From CAVXDY01 sp963760715 (GTDB lineage: Bacteria > Actinomycetota > Thermoleophilia > Miltoncostaeales > Miltoncostaeaceae): DNA of 64,000 nucleotides. Below are positions 9,137-17,766 of this stretch, piece after piece. The notes under the pieces were generated by a model. The model made no database searches. It worked only from the letters and a program-made list of their open reading frames with translations, and was not told the origin of the DNA. The translations under genes were made by a program, and so were the position numbers. The DNA is taken from contig CAVXDY010000001.1 in the NCBI GenBank assembly GCA_963760715.1, positions 33,330 to 97,329 of the forward strand. Direction: 5' to 3'. Position 1 is the stretch's first letter, and each line of letters begins with the position of its first letter.

Positions 9137-9979
9137 CTACCCGGACGCGCGGCCCCCGAGGCGCTGCACCAGGCGGCGCAGCGCGACCTCCTCCGGCGGA
9201 GGACCGGTCCGCCGCGCCAGCGCCACCAGCCGGTGGTCGCGCGTGAACAGGCGCCGCGCCGCGCCGAGCGTGATGACGGTGGTGCTGGTGGCCACCGAGC
9301 CCAGGATCACGTACATCAGGGCGCCCTGCACCAGCACGGCGTCGAGCGGGCTCACGCCCGCCAGGATCAGGCCCACCATCGCGCCCGGGAGGAACACCGT
9401 GCCCACGTTGCGCGTGCGCTCGATCTGGGGGCTGATCGACGCGCGCAGCACCGCGCGCAGGTGAGGCCGCGCCGCCGCCTGCCACGGCTGGCCCAGGGCG
9501 AGCCGCGCCTCGATGTCGTCGCGGCGCTCGCCGGCCTCGCGCACCAGCAGCGTGGCGGCGACCACGATCGAGGTGAGCGCGTTGCCGATCGTCATGCCCA
9601 TCACGGGGATGATCGTGCGGCTCTCGAGCGGGAAGATCCCGGTGCCGAACACCAGCAGGGCCGCGGCGGCCGCGGTCACCGCCGTGGCCGCGAGGGCGAG
9701 GCCGAACACCCCCGGCAGCTCGGGTGCGCGGCGGCGCACCACCCACGCCGCGATCACCACGATCCCGGCGACCCACAGCCACGACCACACCAGCGGCTCG
9801 TCGGGGCCGATCACCAGCCCCAGGGCGGCGCCCACCAGCACGAGCTGGGCCAGCGCCCGCACGCTCGAGCCGATGAGGCCGGTCTCCAGGTCGAGCCCCA
9901 GGCGCAGCGAGATGAGCACCGCCACGAACACCAGGGCGAGGCTCGCCGCGACCCCCCAGACACCGACGTCACCCTGCAC
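9137..9979 (-). CDS. fetB: FetB-type ABC transporter permease (UPF0014)
   Basis: A 280-residue integral membrane protein with about seven hydrophobic segments and the family core IIPVMGMTIGNALTSIVVAA followed by an AGERRDDIEARLALG cytoplasmic stretch and RNVGTVFLPGAMVGLILAG. This is the UPF0014/FetB family, implicated in E. coli in iron export and oxidative-stress resistance. The GTG start overlaps the 3' end of the ATPase gene by 11 bp, so the two are translated together as one exporter. Substrate in this organism is inferred from family only. Confidence 0.87.
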   Translation of the reverse strand: MQGDVGVWGVAASLALVFVAVLISLRLGLDLETGLIGSSVRALAQLVLVGAALGLVIGPDEPLVWSWLWVAGIVVIAAWVVRRRAPELPGVFGLALAATAVTAAAAALLVFGTGIFPLESRTIIPVMGMTIGNALTSIVVAATLLVREAGERRDDIEARLALGQPWQAAARPHLRAVLRASISPQIERTRNVGTVFLPGAMVGLILAGVSPLDAVLVQGALMYVILGSVATSTTVITLGAARRLFTRDHRLVALARRTGPPPEEVALRRLVQRLGGRASG

Positions 9980-10625
9980 CCGCCACCTCCCTCGGTCGCG
10001 CGCGGCCGTCCTCCACCAGCACCATGTGGTCGCCGATCCGCTCGGCCTGGGCCATGTCGTGCGTCACCCACACCAGGGGCACGCCGTCATCGGCCAGACG
10101 GCGGCCGGTCCGCTCCACGATCTCGCGTGAGGCCTCGTCCAGGGACGAGGTGGGCTCGTCCAGGAGGAGCACGGCGGGGCCCGCGGCCAGGGCGCGCGCC
10201 AGGCACATCCGCTGCGCCTCCCCTCCCGACAGGTCGTCGGCGGGCCGGTCGAGGAACCCCGCCGCAAGGCCCGCCCGCTCCAGCGCCTCCCGCATCGCCG
10301 CCTCGCCGGCCGCGGGGTCGGCGACCCGCAGGTTGTCCCGCACCGTCCCGGGAAAGGGGATCGGCCTCTGGAACACCATGCCCACCTGGCGCCGCAGGGC
10401 GAGCGGGTCGATGGCCGACACGTCGCGGCCGCGGAAGCGCACCACGCCGGCCTGCGGCGCCTCCAGCCGGTTGAAGCAGCGCAGCAGCGACGACTTCCCC
10501 GCGCCCGAGGGCCCGAGGAGGACCGTGATCCCGTCATCGGGGACGGCGAGGTCCACGTCGCGCAGCACCAGGCGCCCCCCGCGCTCCAGGGACACGCCCT
10601 CCATCTCCAGCACGGGCGGCGTCAC
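9969..10625 (-). CDS. fetA: FetA-type ABC transporter ATP-binding protein
   Basis: A 218-residue nucleotide-binding subunit with Walker A GPSGAGKS (38-45), Q-loop VFQRPIPFPGTVRDNL, signature LSGGEAQRMCLARAL, Walker B VLLLDEPTSSLDE and H-loop WVTHD, so ATP hydrolysis residues are complete. It overlaps fetB and together they form a two-gene ABC exporter, probably for iron. The GTG start at 10625 sits 6 nt after TAGGCT, suggesting a leaderless mRNA that also carries fetB. Confidence 0.88.
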   Translation of the reverse strand: MTPPVLEMEGVSLERGGRLVLRDVDLAVPDDGITVLLGPSGAGKSSLLRCFNRLEAPQAGVVRFRGRDVSAIDPLALRRQVGMVFQRPIPFPGTVRDNLRVADPAAGEAAMREALERAGLAAGFLDRPADDLSGGEAQRMCLARALAAGPAVLLLDEPTSSLDEASREIVERTGRRLADDGVPLVWVTHDMAQAERIGDHMVLVEDGRARPREVAGAG

Positions 10626-10631
10626 GGCGCC

Positions 10632-10637
10632 AGCCTA
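10632..10637 (-). promoter_or_regulatory. -10 element TAGGCT for fetAB, leaderless arrangement
   Basis: On the minus strand TAGGCT is followed by GGCGCC and then the fetA GTG, putting the predicted transcription start at the first base of the start codon. Confidence 0.5.
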
Positions 10638-10705
10638 GGACGTCCGGAGCCCTCCCAGACGGTTGGCGGTACTGTGTTTCGCCCGCGCGGGTCGAGGGGG
10701 AGTCC

Positions 10706-11491
10706 GTGGCCGATCAGCTCGAGTTCGACGAGGAGGCCTCCCGCCGGCTCGAGGCCGTCTACCTCACGCCGGACGTCGTGGAACAGCGCCGCGCGGTGCG
10801 CGAGGCCCTGGCGCTCCGGCGGGGCGAGCGTGTGCTCGACGTGGGCAGCGGCCCCGGCCTGCTCGCCCAGGAGATGGCCGTGGCCGTGGGCGCCGGCGGG
10901 CGGGTGCAGGGCGTGGACGTCAGCGCCAGCATGCTCGCCATCGCCGGCCGGCGCCGGGGGGAGCCGGGGGCCGCGCCCATCGCGCTCGCCGAGGCCGACG
11001 CGACCGCGCTGCCGTTCGTGGACCGGTCCTTCGACGTCGTGGTCTCCACGCAGGTCTACGAGTACGTGGGCGACATCCCGGCCGCCCTCGCCGAGGCGCG
11101 GCGGGTGCTCGCCCCCGGGGGGCGGCTGCTGATCCTGGACACCGACTGGGACTCGGTGGTGTGGCGCTCGGACGACGACGAGCGCATGGCGCGCGTCCTC
11201 TCCGCGTGGGACGAGCACCTGGCCCACCGCAGCCTGCCGCGCGCCCTGCCCGAGCTCCTCTCGGCGGGCGGGTTCCGGCTCGAGCGCGCGGCGGCGTCGC
11301 CGCTCCTGAACGTGGGCTACGACCGGGACACCTACAGCGCCGGCTTGCTGGAGCTGGTGGCCGCGTTCGTGGCCGGGCGGCGCGGGGTGGACGCGGACGA
11401 GGCCGACGCCTGGGCGCGCGACCTGCGGGCGATGGGCGCGCGCTACTTCTTCAGCCTGACCCGCTACCTGTTCCTGGCGAGCCCGGCCTGA
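10706..11491 (+). CDS. class I SAM-dependent methyltransferase (UbiE-like)
   Basis: A 261-residue methyltransferase. Motif I is VLDVGSGPGLLAQEMA near residue 44, then VQGVDVSASMLAIA, the ADATALPFVDRSFDVVVS motif II region and EARRVLAPGGRLLILD. The C-terminal half, with NVGYDRDTYSAGLLELVAAF, is longer than the core fold and may form a substrate cap. Substrate unknown. The GTG start has GGGGGAG 4 nt upstream, and TACTGT at 10670 could be its -10. It is followed 41 bp later by the MFS gene, which has its own promoter. Confidence 0.82.
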   Translation: MADQLEFDEEASRRLEAVYLTPDVVEQRRAVREALALRRGERVLDVGSGPGLLAQEMAVAVGAGGRVQGVDVSASMLAIAGRRRGEPGAAPIALAEADATALPFVDRSFDVVVSTQVYEYVGDIPAALAEARRVLAPGGRLLILDTDWDSVVWRSDDDERMARVLSAWDEHLAHRSLPRALPELLSAGGFRLERAAASPLLNVGYDRDTYSAGLLELVAAFVAGRRGVDADEADAWARDLRAMGARYFFSLTRYLFLASPA

Positions 11492-11520
11492 GCCACGGGC
11501 GGGCCCGCGCGCCGCCGGTC

Positions 11521-11526
11521 TAGGGT
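11521..11526 (+). promoter_or_regulatory. -10 element TAGGGT, leaderless arrangement
   Basis: TAGGGT is followed by GCCGGG and then the ATG of the MFS gene at 11533. The 6-nt gap places the transcription start on the start codon; no Shine-Dalgarno sequence is present. Confidence 0.55.
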
Positions 11527-11532
11527 GCCGGG

Positions 11533-13032
11533 ATGGGCTCGGATCCGACAACCCCGGGGACCACCCCGCAGCAGGGCGACCGCTCCCGCTGGATCGCCCT
11601 CTACGTCCTCTGCACCGGGATGCTCATGATCGTCCTCGACGTCACCGTCGTGAACGTGGCGCTGCCGTCGATCCAGGACGACCTCGGCTTCTCGTCGTCG
11701 AGCCTCGCGTGGGTCGTCAACGCCTACCTCATCGCCTTCGGCGGCCTGCTGCTGCTCGCCGGCCGGTTCGGCGACCTCATCGGGCGCCGGACCGTCTTCC
11801 TGACCGGCCTGGCCGTCTTCACGGTGGCCTCCTTCCTGTGCGGGATCTCCCAGGGCGAGGTGCTGCTGGTGGGCGCCCGCTTCCTCCAGGGGATCGGGGG
11901 CGCGATGACCTCCGCGGTGATCCTGGGGATGATCGTGACGATGTTCCCCGAGCCCCGGGAGCAGGCCAAGGCGATCGGCGTCTTCGCCTTCGTCGCCTCC
12001 GCGGGCGGGTCGGTGGGCCTGCTGGTCGGCGGCGTCCTGACCCAGACGATCAGCTGGCACTGGATCTTCTTCGTCAACATCCCGATCGGCGTCGTGACGG
12101 CGGTGCTCGCCCTGCGCCTGCTCGACCGCGACACCGGGATCGGCTTCGGCGAGGGCGCGGCGGACATCCCGGGCGCCGTGCTGGTCACGAGCGCCCTGAT
12201 GCTCCTCGTCTACACGATCGTCAAGCCGGCGGCCGAGGACGGGTGGACGGCCGGCGCCACCCTGGCGCTGGGCGGCCTCTCCCTGGCGCTGCTGGGGGCC
12301 TTCGTCGCCCGCGAGGCGACCGCCCGCAACCCCCTGATCCCCCTGCGGATCTTCCGGTCGCGCAACGTCACCGGTGCGAACCTGGTGCAGGCCCTGTCGA
12401 TCGCGGGGATGTTCGGGGTGTTCTTCCTGGGCGCGCTCTACCTCCAGCGGATCCTGGGCTACGACGCCCTCGAGACCGGCCTCGCGTTCCTGCCCGTCAC
12501 GATCGTCATGGGGACCCTCTCGATCCGGTACTCCGAGCGGCTCATCATGCGCTACGGCGCCCGCACCCTGCTGCTGCCCGGCCTCGTGCTGATCGCGGCG
12601 GCGCTGGTGCTGTTCACGCGGGCGCCGGTGGACGGCGACTACTGGACCCACGTCTTCCCGGTGATGGTCCTGCTCGGCGCCGGCGCCGGCGTCTCCTTCC
12701 CGGCGCTCATGACGCTGGCGATGTCCGGCGCCACGCCGAGCGACGCGGGGCTCGCCTCCGGCCTGGTCAACACCACGGCTCAGATCGGCGCCGCGCTGGG
12801 CCTCGCCGTGCTGGCGACCCTGTCCGCGTCGCGCAGCGACGCCCTGATCGCCGACGGGGAGCCCACCGACGTCGCGCTCACCGGCGGATACCACCTCGCG
12901 TTCTGGATCGCCGCCGGCCTGGTGCTGGTGGCCATCGTCGTCGTGCTGACCGTCCTCCGGCCCGAGCCCCGGGCGGCCGCCGCCGGCGAGACGGAGGACG
13001 GCCTGGCGCGGGCGGACTCCGAGGCGGCATAG
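11533..13032 (+). CDS. MFS drug:H+ antiporter, DHA2 (EmrB/QacA) family
   Basis: A 499-residue protein with about 14 membrane segments. Helix 1 carries LDVTVVNVALPSIQDDLGFS, the DHA2 opening signature, and the 2-3 loop has GRFGDLIGRRTVF (motif A). The loop after helix 5 has GGVLTQTISWHWIFFVNIPIG, the motif C/D1 region of this family. Such proteins export hydrophobic cations or antibiotics; the substrate is not predictable. The start is fixed by the leaderless TAGGGT-6-ATG arrangement. No adjacent TetR/MarR repressor is present. Confidence 0.9.
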   Translation: MGSDPTTPGTTPQQGDRSRWIALYVLCTGMLMIVLDVTVVNVALPSIQDDLGFSSSSLAWVVNAYLIAFGGLLLLAGRFGDLIGRRTVFLTGLAVFTVASFLCGISQGEVLLVGARFLQGIGGAMTSAVILGMIVTMFPEPREQAKAIGVFAFVASAGGSVGLLVGGVLTQTISWHWIFFVNIPIGVVTAVLALRLLDRDTGIGFGEGAADIPGAVLVTSALMLLVYTIVKPAAEDGWTAGATLALGGLSLALLGAFVAREATARNPLIPLRIFRSRNVTGANLVQALSIAGMFGVFFLGALYLQRILGYDALETGLAFLPVTIVMGTLSIRYSERLIMRYGARTLLLPGLVLIAAALVLFTRAPVDGDYWTHVFPVMVLLGAGAGVSFPALMTLAMSGATPSDAGLASGLVNTTAQIGAALGLAVLATLSASRSDALIADGEPTDVALTGGYHLAFWIAAGLVLVAIVVVLTVLRPEPRAAAAGETEDGLARADSEAA

Positions 13033-13055
13033 CGGCCGCCCCGGCGCGAGCCGCG

Positions 13056-13448
13056 CTAGCGCGGCCCTCGCACCGGGGTCGGGTGACCCTCCCCGTCCAG
13101 GGCCACCATCGTGAACGTGCCCACCGTGCAGAGCTCCCGCGTCCGGGTGACCGGGTCCTCGCGGTGCACGTCCACCCGCACGACCATGCTGGTACGCCCG
13201 TGCGACTCGACGTGCGCGAGCAGCTCCACGAGCTGGCCCTGGTGGATCGGCACGCGGAACTCGAGCTTGTCGACGGCGGCGGTCACGACGGCGGGCGTCC
13301 CCGCGTAGCGGAAGGCCGCGATGCCGGCCGCCTTGTCCATCCAGCCCATCAGGGTCCCGCCGTAGAGCGTTCCCAGGTGGTTCGTGTCGGGGGGGAAGAC
13401 GAACTCGCAGATGCGCGTCTCGGCGGGCGGGCCGGCGGGCTCGCTCAC
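13056..13448 (-). CDS. acyl-CoA thioesterase, hotdog fold
   Basis: A 130-residue single hotdog domain: FPPDTNHLGTLYGGTLMGWMD (N/D...GG pattern with the hotdog helix), AVDKLEFRVPIHQGQLVEL and a TGTF-like TVGTFTMVALD strand. It matches YciA/BFIT-type acyl-CoA hydrolases, which free CoA from medium or long acyl chains. The GTG start overlaps the RecQ-like stop codon (GTGA), so the two are co-translated despite unrelated functions. The conserved Asn/Asp in the TNHLGTLYGG segment is present, so it should be active. Confidence 0.85.
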   Translation of the reverse strand: MSEPAGPPAETRICEFVFPPDTNHLGTLYGGTLMGWMDKAAGIAAFRYAGTPAVVTAAVDKLEFRVPIHQGQLVELLAHVESHGRTSMVVRVDVHREDPVTRTRELCTVGTFTMVALDGEGHPTPVRGPR

Positions 13449-15466
13449 GTCTCCCCTCCCCGCGCGGCGACGATCTCCAGCAGGCGCGGGCCGTGCGTCT
13501 CCATCAGCCAGGGCCCCACCCCGCGCACGGCCGACAGCTCGCGCTCCGACCCCGGGCGCGATCGCGCGACGCCCGCCAGCGTGCGGTTGGAGGCGACGCG
13601 GAACGCGGGCCAGCCGAGCTCGCCCGCCACCTCCGAGCGCCAGGCGCGCAGCGCGTCGTAGACCCGCCGCTCGTCCGCCGAGAGCCCCTCGGTGGCCGGT
13701 GGCGCCGACGCGGCGGCCGGCGCCGCGGCGGGACCGGCGACCAGGTCGACCGCGGGGCCGCAGCGGTCGCAGCAGCGCTCCTCGGGCAGGGGATCGGACG
13801 GGTCGCCGAAGTGGTCCAGGAACGCCTGGCGGCGGCAGGCGTCCGCGCGCACGTAGGCGACCGCCCGGTCGAGGCCGTCGTAGCGGCGGCGCAGCTCCGT
13901 GCGCACCTCGGCGTCCAGGTCGCGGCGCTGCTCGGACGTGAGGCGCGGCGCGGCCAGACGGCCCTCGCGCCCGCCCCCCGGCGCCCCGCGCTGCTCCAGG
14001 GCCCCCGCCCGCTCGGCGATGGCGAGTTGCACCCCGGTCTCGTCATCGACCTCGACCCGGTCCAGGTGGAACCGGCCCTCGCCGTCGGCCCGGGCCGCCA
14101 GGCGGCCCACCAGGCGCTCCACGTCGGCCGGCTCGATGCGGGCGCGGGCGATGCGGCGCCGGATGGCCGCCTCGTCGGCCGGACCGGCGACGATGACGTG
14201 GCGGGCGGGGTCGCCGTCGCGCCCCGCCCGCCCGGCCTCCTGGTAGAGCTGCTCCAGCGAGTCGGGCAGGGCGGTGTGGACCACGAGGCGCACATCGGGG
14301 ACGTTGACCCCCATCCCGAACGCGTTCGTGGCGGCCACGACCTGCGCGGAGCCCGAGGTGAACGCCTCCTGGGCCTCGGTGCGGTCCGTGCGGCCGGCGT
14401 GGTAGGCCACGGCGGCGTACCCGGAGGACCGCAGGAGCTCGGCCGTCTCGTCGGAGGCCCTGCGCGTGCCGCAGTAGACGATCGCCTTGCCCCCGCCCGC
14501 CGCCTCGAGCGCCGCGAGCATCGCGCCGCGCTTGCGGGCGACGGATCCCTTGCCCTCGACCCACAGCGCGTCGAAGGTGATGTTCGGGCGGTCGAAGCCG
14601 CCCACCACGGTGACCGGGCGGCGGAGCCCCAGGCGCCGGGCGATGTCGGCCTGCACGCGCGGCGTGGCCGTGGCGGTGAGCGCCATCGTGGGGGGCGACC
14701 CGATCTCCCCGCGGAACTGGCCCACGCGGCGGTAGTCGGGGCGGAACTCGTGGCCCCACTCCGAGACGCAGTGCGCCTCGTCCACCACCAGCAGGGCGAT
14801 CGGCGACGCCGCGAGCGCCGCGCGGAAGCTCGCCGAGTGGAAGCGCTCGGGCGCCACGTAGAGCAGGGAGAACGCCCCCGAGCGGGCCCCCTCGAGCGCG
14901 GCCCGCTGCCGCTCCTCGGGCATGTCGGAGTTGAGCGTGGCCGCCGCGACGCCGGCGCGCTCCAGCCCGGCGAGCTGGTCGGCCATCAGCGCGATGAGGG
15001 GCGACACGACCACGGTGAGCCCGGACAGCACGGCCGCGGGCGCCTGGTAGCAGAGCGACTTCCCCGAGCCCGTGGCCATGACCACCAGGGCGTCGCGTCC
15101 GGCCAGCCCGGCCGCGATCGCGCGGTCCTGGCCGGGGCGCAGGCGACGCACTCCGAGCAGCGCCAGGGCGGCCTCGAGCGGCTCGCCCGAGGGCGTCGCC
15201 CCGGGCTCCCCCGGAGCGGGGCGGCGGGCCACCAGGTCCGTGACCAGCTCCCCCAGCAGCCCGCGCTCCGCGGGCTCGAGACCCGGCCAGGCGGCGCGCA
15301 GCGCCGCGAGGGCGCGCTCGACGGCCCGGGCCGCCGCGGGCGATTCCGCCCCGGCGTGGGCCGCCGCCTCGACCCATCGGGCGAGCTCGGAGAGTGGGCC
15401 CAGCGGGAGCCCCGACCCCGCGATCACGGCATACGGGGTCTCGATCTCTGCCGGTGCGGTGCCCAC
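13445..15466 (-). CDS. RecQ-like ATP-dependent DNA helicase
   Basis: A 673-residue superfamily 2 helicase. After an unusual 100-residue N-terminal extension come Q-motif region RPGQDRAIAAGLAG, Walker A MATGSGKSLCYQ, DEAHCVSEWGHEFRPDY (DEAH box plus RecQ aromatic loop), TATATPRVQADI, IVYCGTRR and QLYQEAGRAGRDGDPA (motif VI). A Zn-binding region (CRRQAFLDHFGD, CCDRCG) and a C-terminal HRDC-like domain follow, the full RecQ layout. The GTG start is uncertain: AGGAGGG abuts it with no spacer, so a nearby downstream start is possible. It lies 5 bp after the aldo/keto reductase gene and overlaps the thioesterase. Confidence 0.88.
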   Translation of the reverse strand: MGTAPAEIETPYAVIAGSGLPLGPLSELARWVEAAAHAGAESPAAARAVERALAALRAAWPGLEPAERGLLGELVTDLVARRPAPGEPGATPSGEPLEAALALLGVRRLRPGQDRAIAAGLAGRDALVVMATGSGKSLCYQAPAAVLSGLTVVVSPLIALMADQLAGLERAGVAAATLNSDMPEERQRAALEGARSGAFSLLYVAPERFHSASFRAALAASPIALLVVDEAHCVSEWGHEFRPDYRRVGQFRGEIGSPPTMALTATATPRVQADIARRLGLRRPVTVVGGFDRPNITFDALWVEGKGSVARKRGAMLAALEAAGGGKAIVYCGTRRASDETAELLRSSGYAAVAYHAGRTDRTEAQEAFTSGSAQVVAATNAFGMGVNVPDVRLVVHTALPDSLEQLYQEAGRAGRDGDPARHVIVAGPADEAAIRRRIARARIEPADVERLVGRLAARADGEGRFHLDRVEVDDETGVQLAIAERAGALEQRGAPGGGREGRLAAPRLTSEQRRDLDAEVRTELRRRYDGLDRAVAYVRADACRRQAFLDHFGDPSDPLPEERCCDRCGPAVDLVAGPAAAPAAASAPPATEGLSADERRVYDALRAWRSEVAGELGWPAFRVASNRTLAGVARSRPGSERELSAVRGVGPWLMETHGPRLLEIVAARGGET

Positions 15467-15471
15467 CCCTC

Positions 15472-16482
15472 CTAGCCTGGCAGCCCCGGCGGACGCACCG
15501 GGCCCTCCCCCGCGCCGGTCGCCGCGATCGCCGCGGCGATCGCGTCCAGGTCCTCACCGGTCAGGGCGACGTCCGGCGCGTCGATCCACCCCTCCACCTG
15601 GGCCGGGCTGCGCGCGCCCACGATGGCCGCCGTCACCCCGGGCCATGCGAGGGTCCACGCGACCGCGACGGCGGCGACCGAGGCGCCGTGGCGCTCGGCG
15701 ATGGGCCGCAGCGCGTCCTGGAGGGCGAGGTTGCGCGCGAGGGAGCGCCCGCGGAACTCGGGGAAGCCGCGGCGCCAGTCGCCCTCGTCGAGCGACGCCA
15801 TCCGCTCCTTCGAGAAGCGCCCGGTCAGGAGGCCGCTCATCATCGGGCTGTACGCGATGACGCCGGTGCCGTTGTCGGCGCACCACGGGATCTCGACGGC
15901 CGCCACGCCGCGCTGGATGGCGTTGAACGGCGGCTGGAGGCTGTCCACGTGCATGATCGGCTCGATCCGCTCGAGCAGCGCGGCGTCGAAGTTGGAGACC
16001 CCGGCGAGCCGTACCTTGCCCTCGGCGACGAGGTCGGCCATCACCCCCCACGACTCCTCCACCGGCGTCCCCGTGTTCTCGTCGGGCCAGTGGAACTGGT
16101 AGAGGTCGATGGCCTCCACGCGCAGGCGGCGCAGGGAGTCCTCGCACTCCCGGCGGATGTGCTCCGGGCGCAGGTTGACGCGGGGCACGCCGTCGGCCTG
16201 GTCCTGCCAGACCATCCCGCACTTGGTGAACACCAGGGGACGGTCCGAGATGCCCTCGAGCGCCCGCGCCACCACCTCCTCGGAGTGCCCGAGCCCGTAG
16301 ACGGCGGCCGTGTCGATCCACGACACGCCGGCGTCGAGCGCCGCGTGGATCGCCGCGATCGAGGCCTCGTCGTCCTGGGGCCCCCATCCGAACGCCCAGT
16401 CGCCGCCCACCGCCCACGCGCCGAAGCCCACCGGGGTGATCTCGGGCCCCCTGCTGCCCAGCCTGCGTCCCTGCCACGCCAT
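15472..16482 (-). CDS. aldo/keto reductase
   Basis: A 336-residue TIM-barrel NADPH-dependent oxidoreductase. The catalytic tetrad is visible as Asp in WIDTAAVYG, Tyr in the same motif, Lys in VFTKCG and His in LYQFHWP. The C-terminal IVGARSPAQVEGW is the NADP-phosphate binding segment. It resembles the AKR11-13/YhdN group acting on aldehydes or sugars; the physiological substrate is unknown. The ATG has GAGGGAGG about 5 nt upstream, and TAGCGT some 35 nt upstream may be the -10. It leads the AKR-recQ-thioesterase operon. Confidence 0.87.
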   Translation of the reverse strand: MAWQGRRLGSRGPEITPVGFGAWAVGGDWAFGWGPQDDEASIAAIHAALDAGVSWIDTAAVYGLGHSEEVVARALEGISDRPLVFTKCGMVWQDQADGVPRVNLRPEHIRRECEDSLRRLRVEAIDLYQFHWPDENTGTPVEESWGVMADLVAEGKVRLAGVSNFDAALLERIEPIMHVDSLQPPFNAIQRGVAAVEIPWCADNGTGVIAYSPMMSGLLTGRFSKERMASLDEGDWRRGFPEFRGRSLARNLALQDALRPIAERHGASVAAVAVAWTLAWPGVTAAIVGARSPAQVEGWIDAPDVALTGEDLDAIAAAIAATGAGEGPVRPPGLPG

Positions 16483-16524
16483 GTGAGCCTCCCTCGAGGT
16501 GCGGAGACTCCGACGCTACCCGGC

Positions 16525-17298
16525 TCAGGCGACGGCGGGCCCGCCGGCGGGCTTGGTGGCGCGGACGATGGCGCCGTGCATCCCGTCCTCCACCCGGTGC
16601 GTGAACGAGATGGAGACGTCCGTGAACCCGGCCTCCGCCAGCATGCGCTCGTACTCGCCGCGCGCCAGCGCCCCGGCGATGCACCCCGACCAGCTGCCGC
16701 GCTCGGCACGCTCGGCCGGGCTCAGCCCATCGCCGGCGACGACGTCGCTGATCCCGACGCGCCCGCCGGGGACCAGGACGCGGAAGGCCTCTCGAAGCAC
16801 CGACTCCTTGTCGGGCGAGAGGTTGACCACGCAGTTCGAGATCACCACGTCGACCGACTCCGCCGGGAGCGGGATCTCCTCGATGTGCCCCGCGAGGAAT
16901 TCGACGTTCTCGGCCCCCGCCTCCCGGGCGTTGCGGCGGGCGAGCGCGAGCATCTCCTCGGTCATGTCGAGCCCGTAGACCCTCCCCGACGGGCCGACGC
17001 GACGTGCGGACAGCAGCACGTCGATGCCACCGCCGGATCCGAGGTCGAGGACGACCTCGCCCTCGGCCAGGTCCGCCACGGCGGTCGGGTTCCCGCACCC
17101 GAGGCTGGCGAGAAGGGCGGCTGCGGGCAGCTCGCCGCGCTCGCCCTCGTCGTAGAGCGCCGAGCCGAAGACGGCCTCCGCCGGCTCGCCGCAGCAGGCT
17201 CCGTCGCCGCAGCCGCCGGCTCCGCCCGATGCCGCCTCGCGCGCCGCGGCCGCATAGCGCTCACGCACCCGGTCCCGAAGGCCGGACGCGGACCTCAC
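16525..17298 (-). CDS. arsM: arsenite S-adenosylmethionine methyltransferase
   Basis: A 257-residue enzyme converting As(III) to methylated arsenicals. It has motif I VLDLGSGGGIDVLLSA and three conserved cysteines in the ArsM pattern: SLGCGNPT, ISNCVVNLSPDK and WSGCIAGALA, the last two being the As(III)-binding pair. A further Cys cluster (GGCGDGACCGEP) lies near residue 30. The GTG start at 17298 overlaps the arsR stop (GTGA), so it is coupled to its repressor. Its location beside arsR and divergent arsC confirms the assignment. Confidence 0.92.
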   Translation of the reverse strand: MRSASGLRDRVRERYAAAAREAASGGAGGCGDGACCGEPAEAVFGSALYDEGERGELPAAALLASLGCGNPTAVADLAEGEVVLDLGSGGGIDVLLSARRVGPSGRVYGLDMTEEMLALARRNAREAGAENVEFLAGHIEEIPLPAESVDVVISNCVVNLSPDKESVLREAFRVLVPGGRVGISDVVAGDGLSPAERAERGSWSGCIAGALARGEYERMLAEAGFTDVSISFTHRVEDGMHGAIVRATKPAGGPAVA

Positions 17299-17687
17299 GG
17301 GTCGCAGCACGACGCGGCCTCCTTCGACGGCGAGGCCCCGACCCACACGCCGAAGTCGGCCAGAGCATCGGGCAGGACGTAGTAGTAGGCCCACAGCCCC
17401 CTCCGCTCCGAATCGACCAGGCCGGCCTCACGCAGCACCTTCAGGTGGTGCGAGACGGTCGATTGCCCGACGTCGAAGAGCGGGGTGAGCTCACAGACGC
17501 AGACCTTCCCGGCGTGCTTTCGCAGGACGTCGATCAGCTGGAGGCGGATCGGGTCGCCCAGGGCCTTCGCGACCACCGCCAGGCGCTCCGCCTCGGCGCG
17601 CTCGACGTCGGGGTGGACGATCGGCTCGCAGCACGGCTCCCCCGCCGGGCGCTTCTGCTTCGGGGAGAGCTGGAGATCGACCGCCAT
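17295..17687 (-). CDS. arsR: ArsR/SmtB-family metalloid-responsive repressor
   Basis: A 130-residue winged-helix repressor: ALGDPIRLQLIDVLRKHAG, then VCVCELTPLFDVGQSTVSHH with the ArsR CxC in the recognition region, and a wing SERRGLWAYYYV. Additional paired cysteines (EPCCEP near the N-terminus, SCCDP at the C-terminus) could bind arsenite too. The ATG at 17687 coincides with the predicted transcription start; a TTG at 17723 in the same frame would lie inside the -35 box and is rejected. It should repress its own arsRM operon and perhaps arsC. Confidence 0.9.
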   Translation of the reverse strand: MAVDLQLSPKQKRPAGEPCCEPIVHPDVERAEAERLAVVAKALGDPIRLQLIDVLRKHAGKVCVCELTPLFDVGQSTVSHHLKVLREAGLVDSERRGLWAYYYVLPDALADFGVWVGASPSKEAASCCDP

Positions 17688-17723
17688 CGATCTATTACTA
17701 TCGATTGAACCGACACCTGTCAA
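17686..17723 (-). promoter_or_regulatory. arsRM promoter with overlapping operator; leaderless start
   Basis: On the minus strand a perfect -35 TTGACA (17723-17718) is followed 18 bp later by AGTAAT (17699-17694), and 6 nt after that comes the arsR ATG. Two copies of ATCGAT (17700-17705 and 17686-17691) spaced by 8 bp flank the -10 and touch the start codon, forming a dyad that fits an ArsR operator. Repressor binding would cover the -10 and +1. Confidence 0.65.
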
Positions 17724-17766
17724 TGGAATACTCTGGCGGCGCTCATCGAGCGCGAGGAGGCGCCGT

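Noticed and set aside
13044..13062. CGCGCTAGCGCG palindrome at the MFS/thioesterase convergence
   Set aside because: Short and within ordinary GC-rich sequence; it could be a weak terminator but nothing supports more.
14043..15557. Other long open frames over the RecQ-like gene on both strands
   Set aside because: The helicase motifs lie only in the 13445-15466 minus frame; the rest are shadow frames.
17697..17723. TTG start for arsR at 17723
   Set aside because: The TTG is part of the TTGACA -35 box, upstream of the predicted transcription start.
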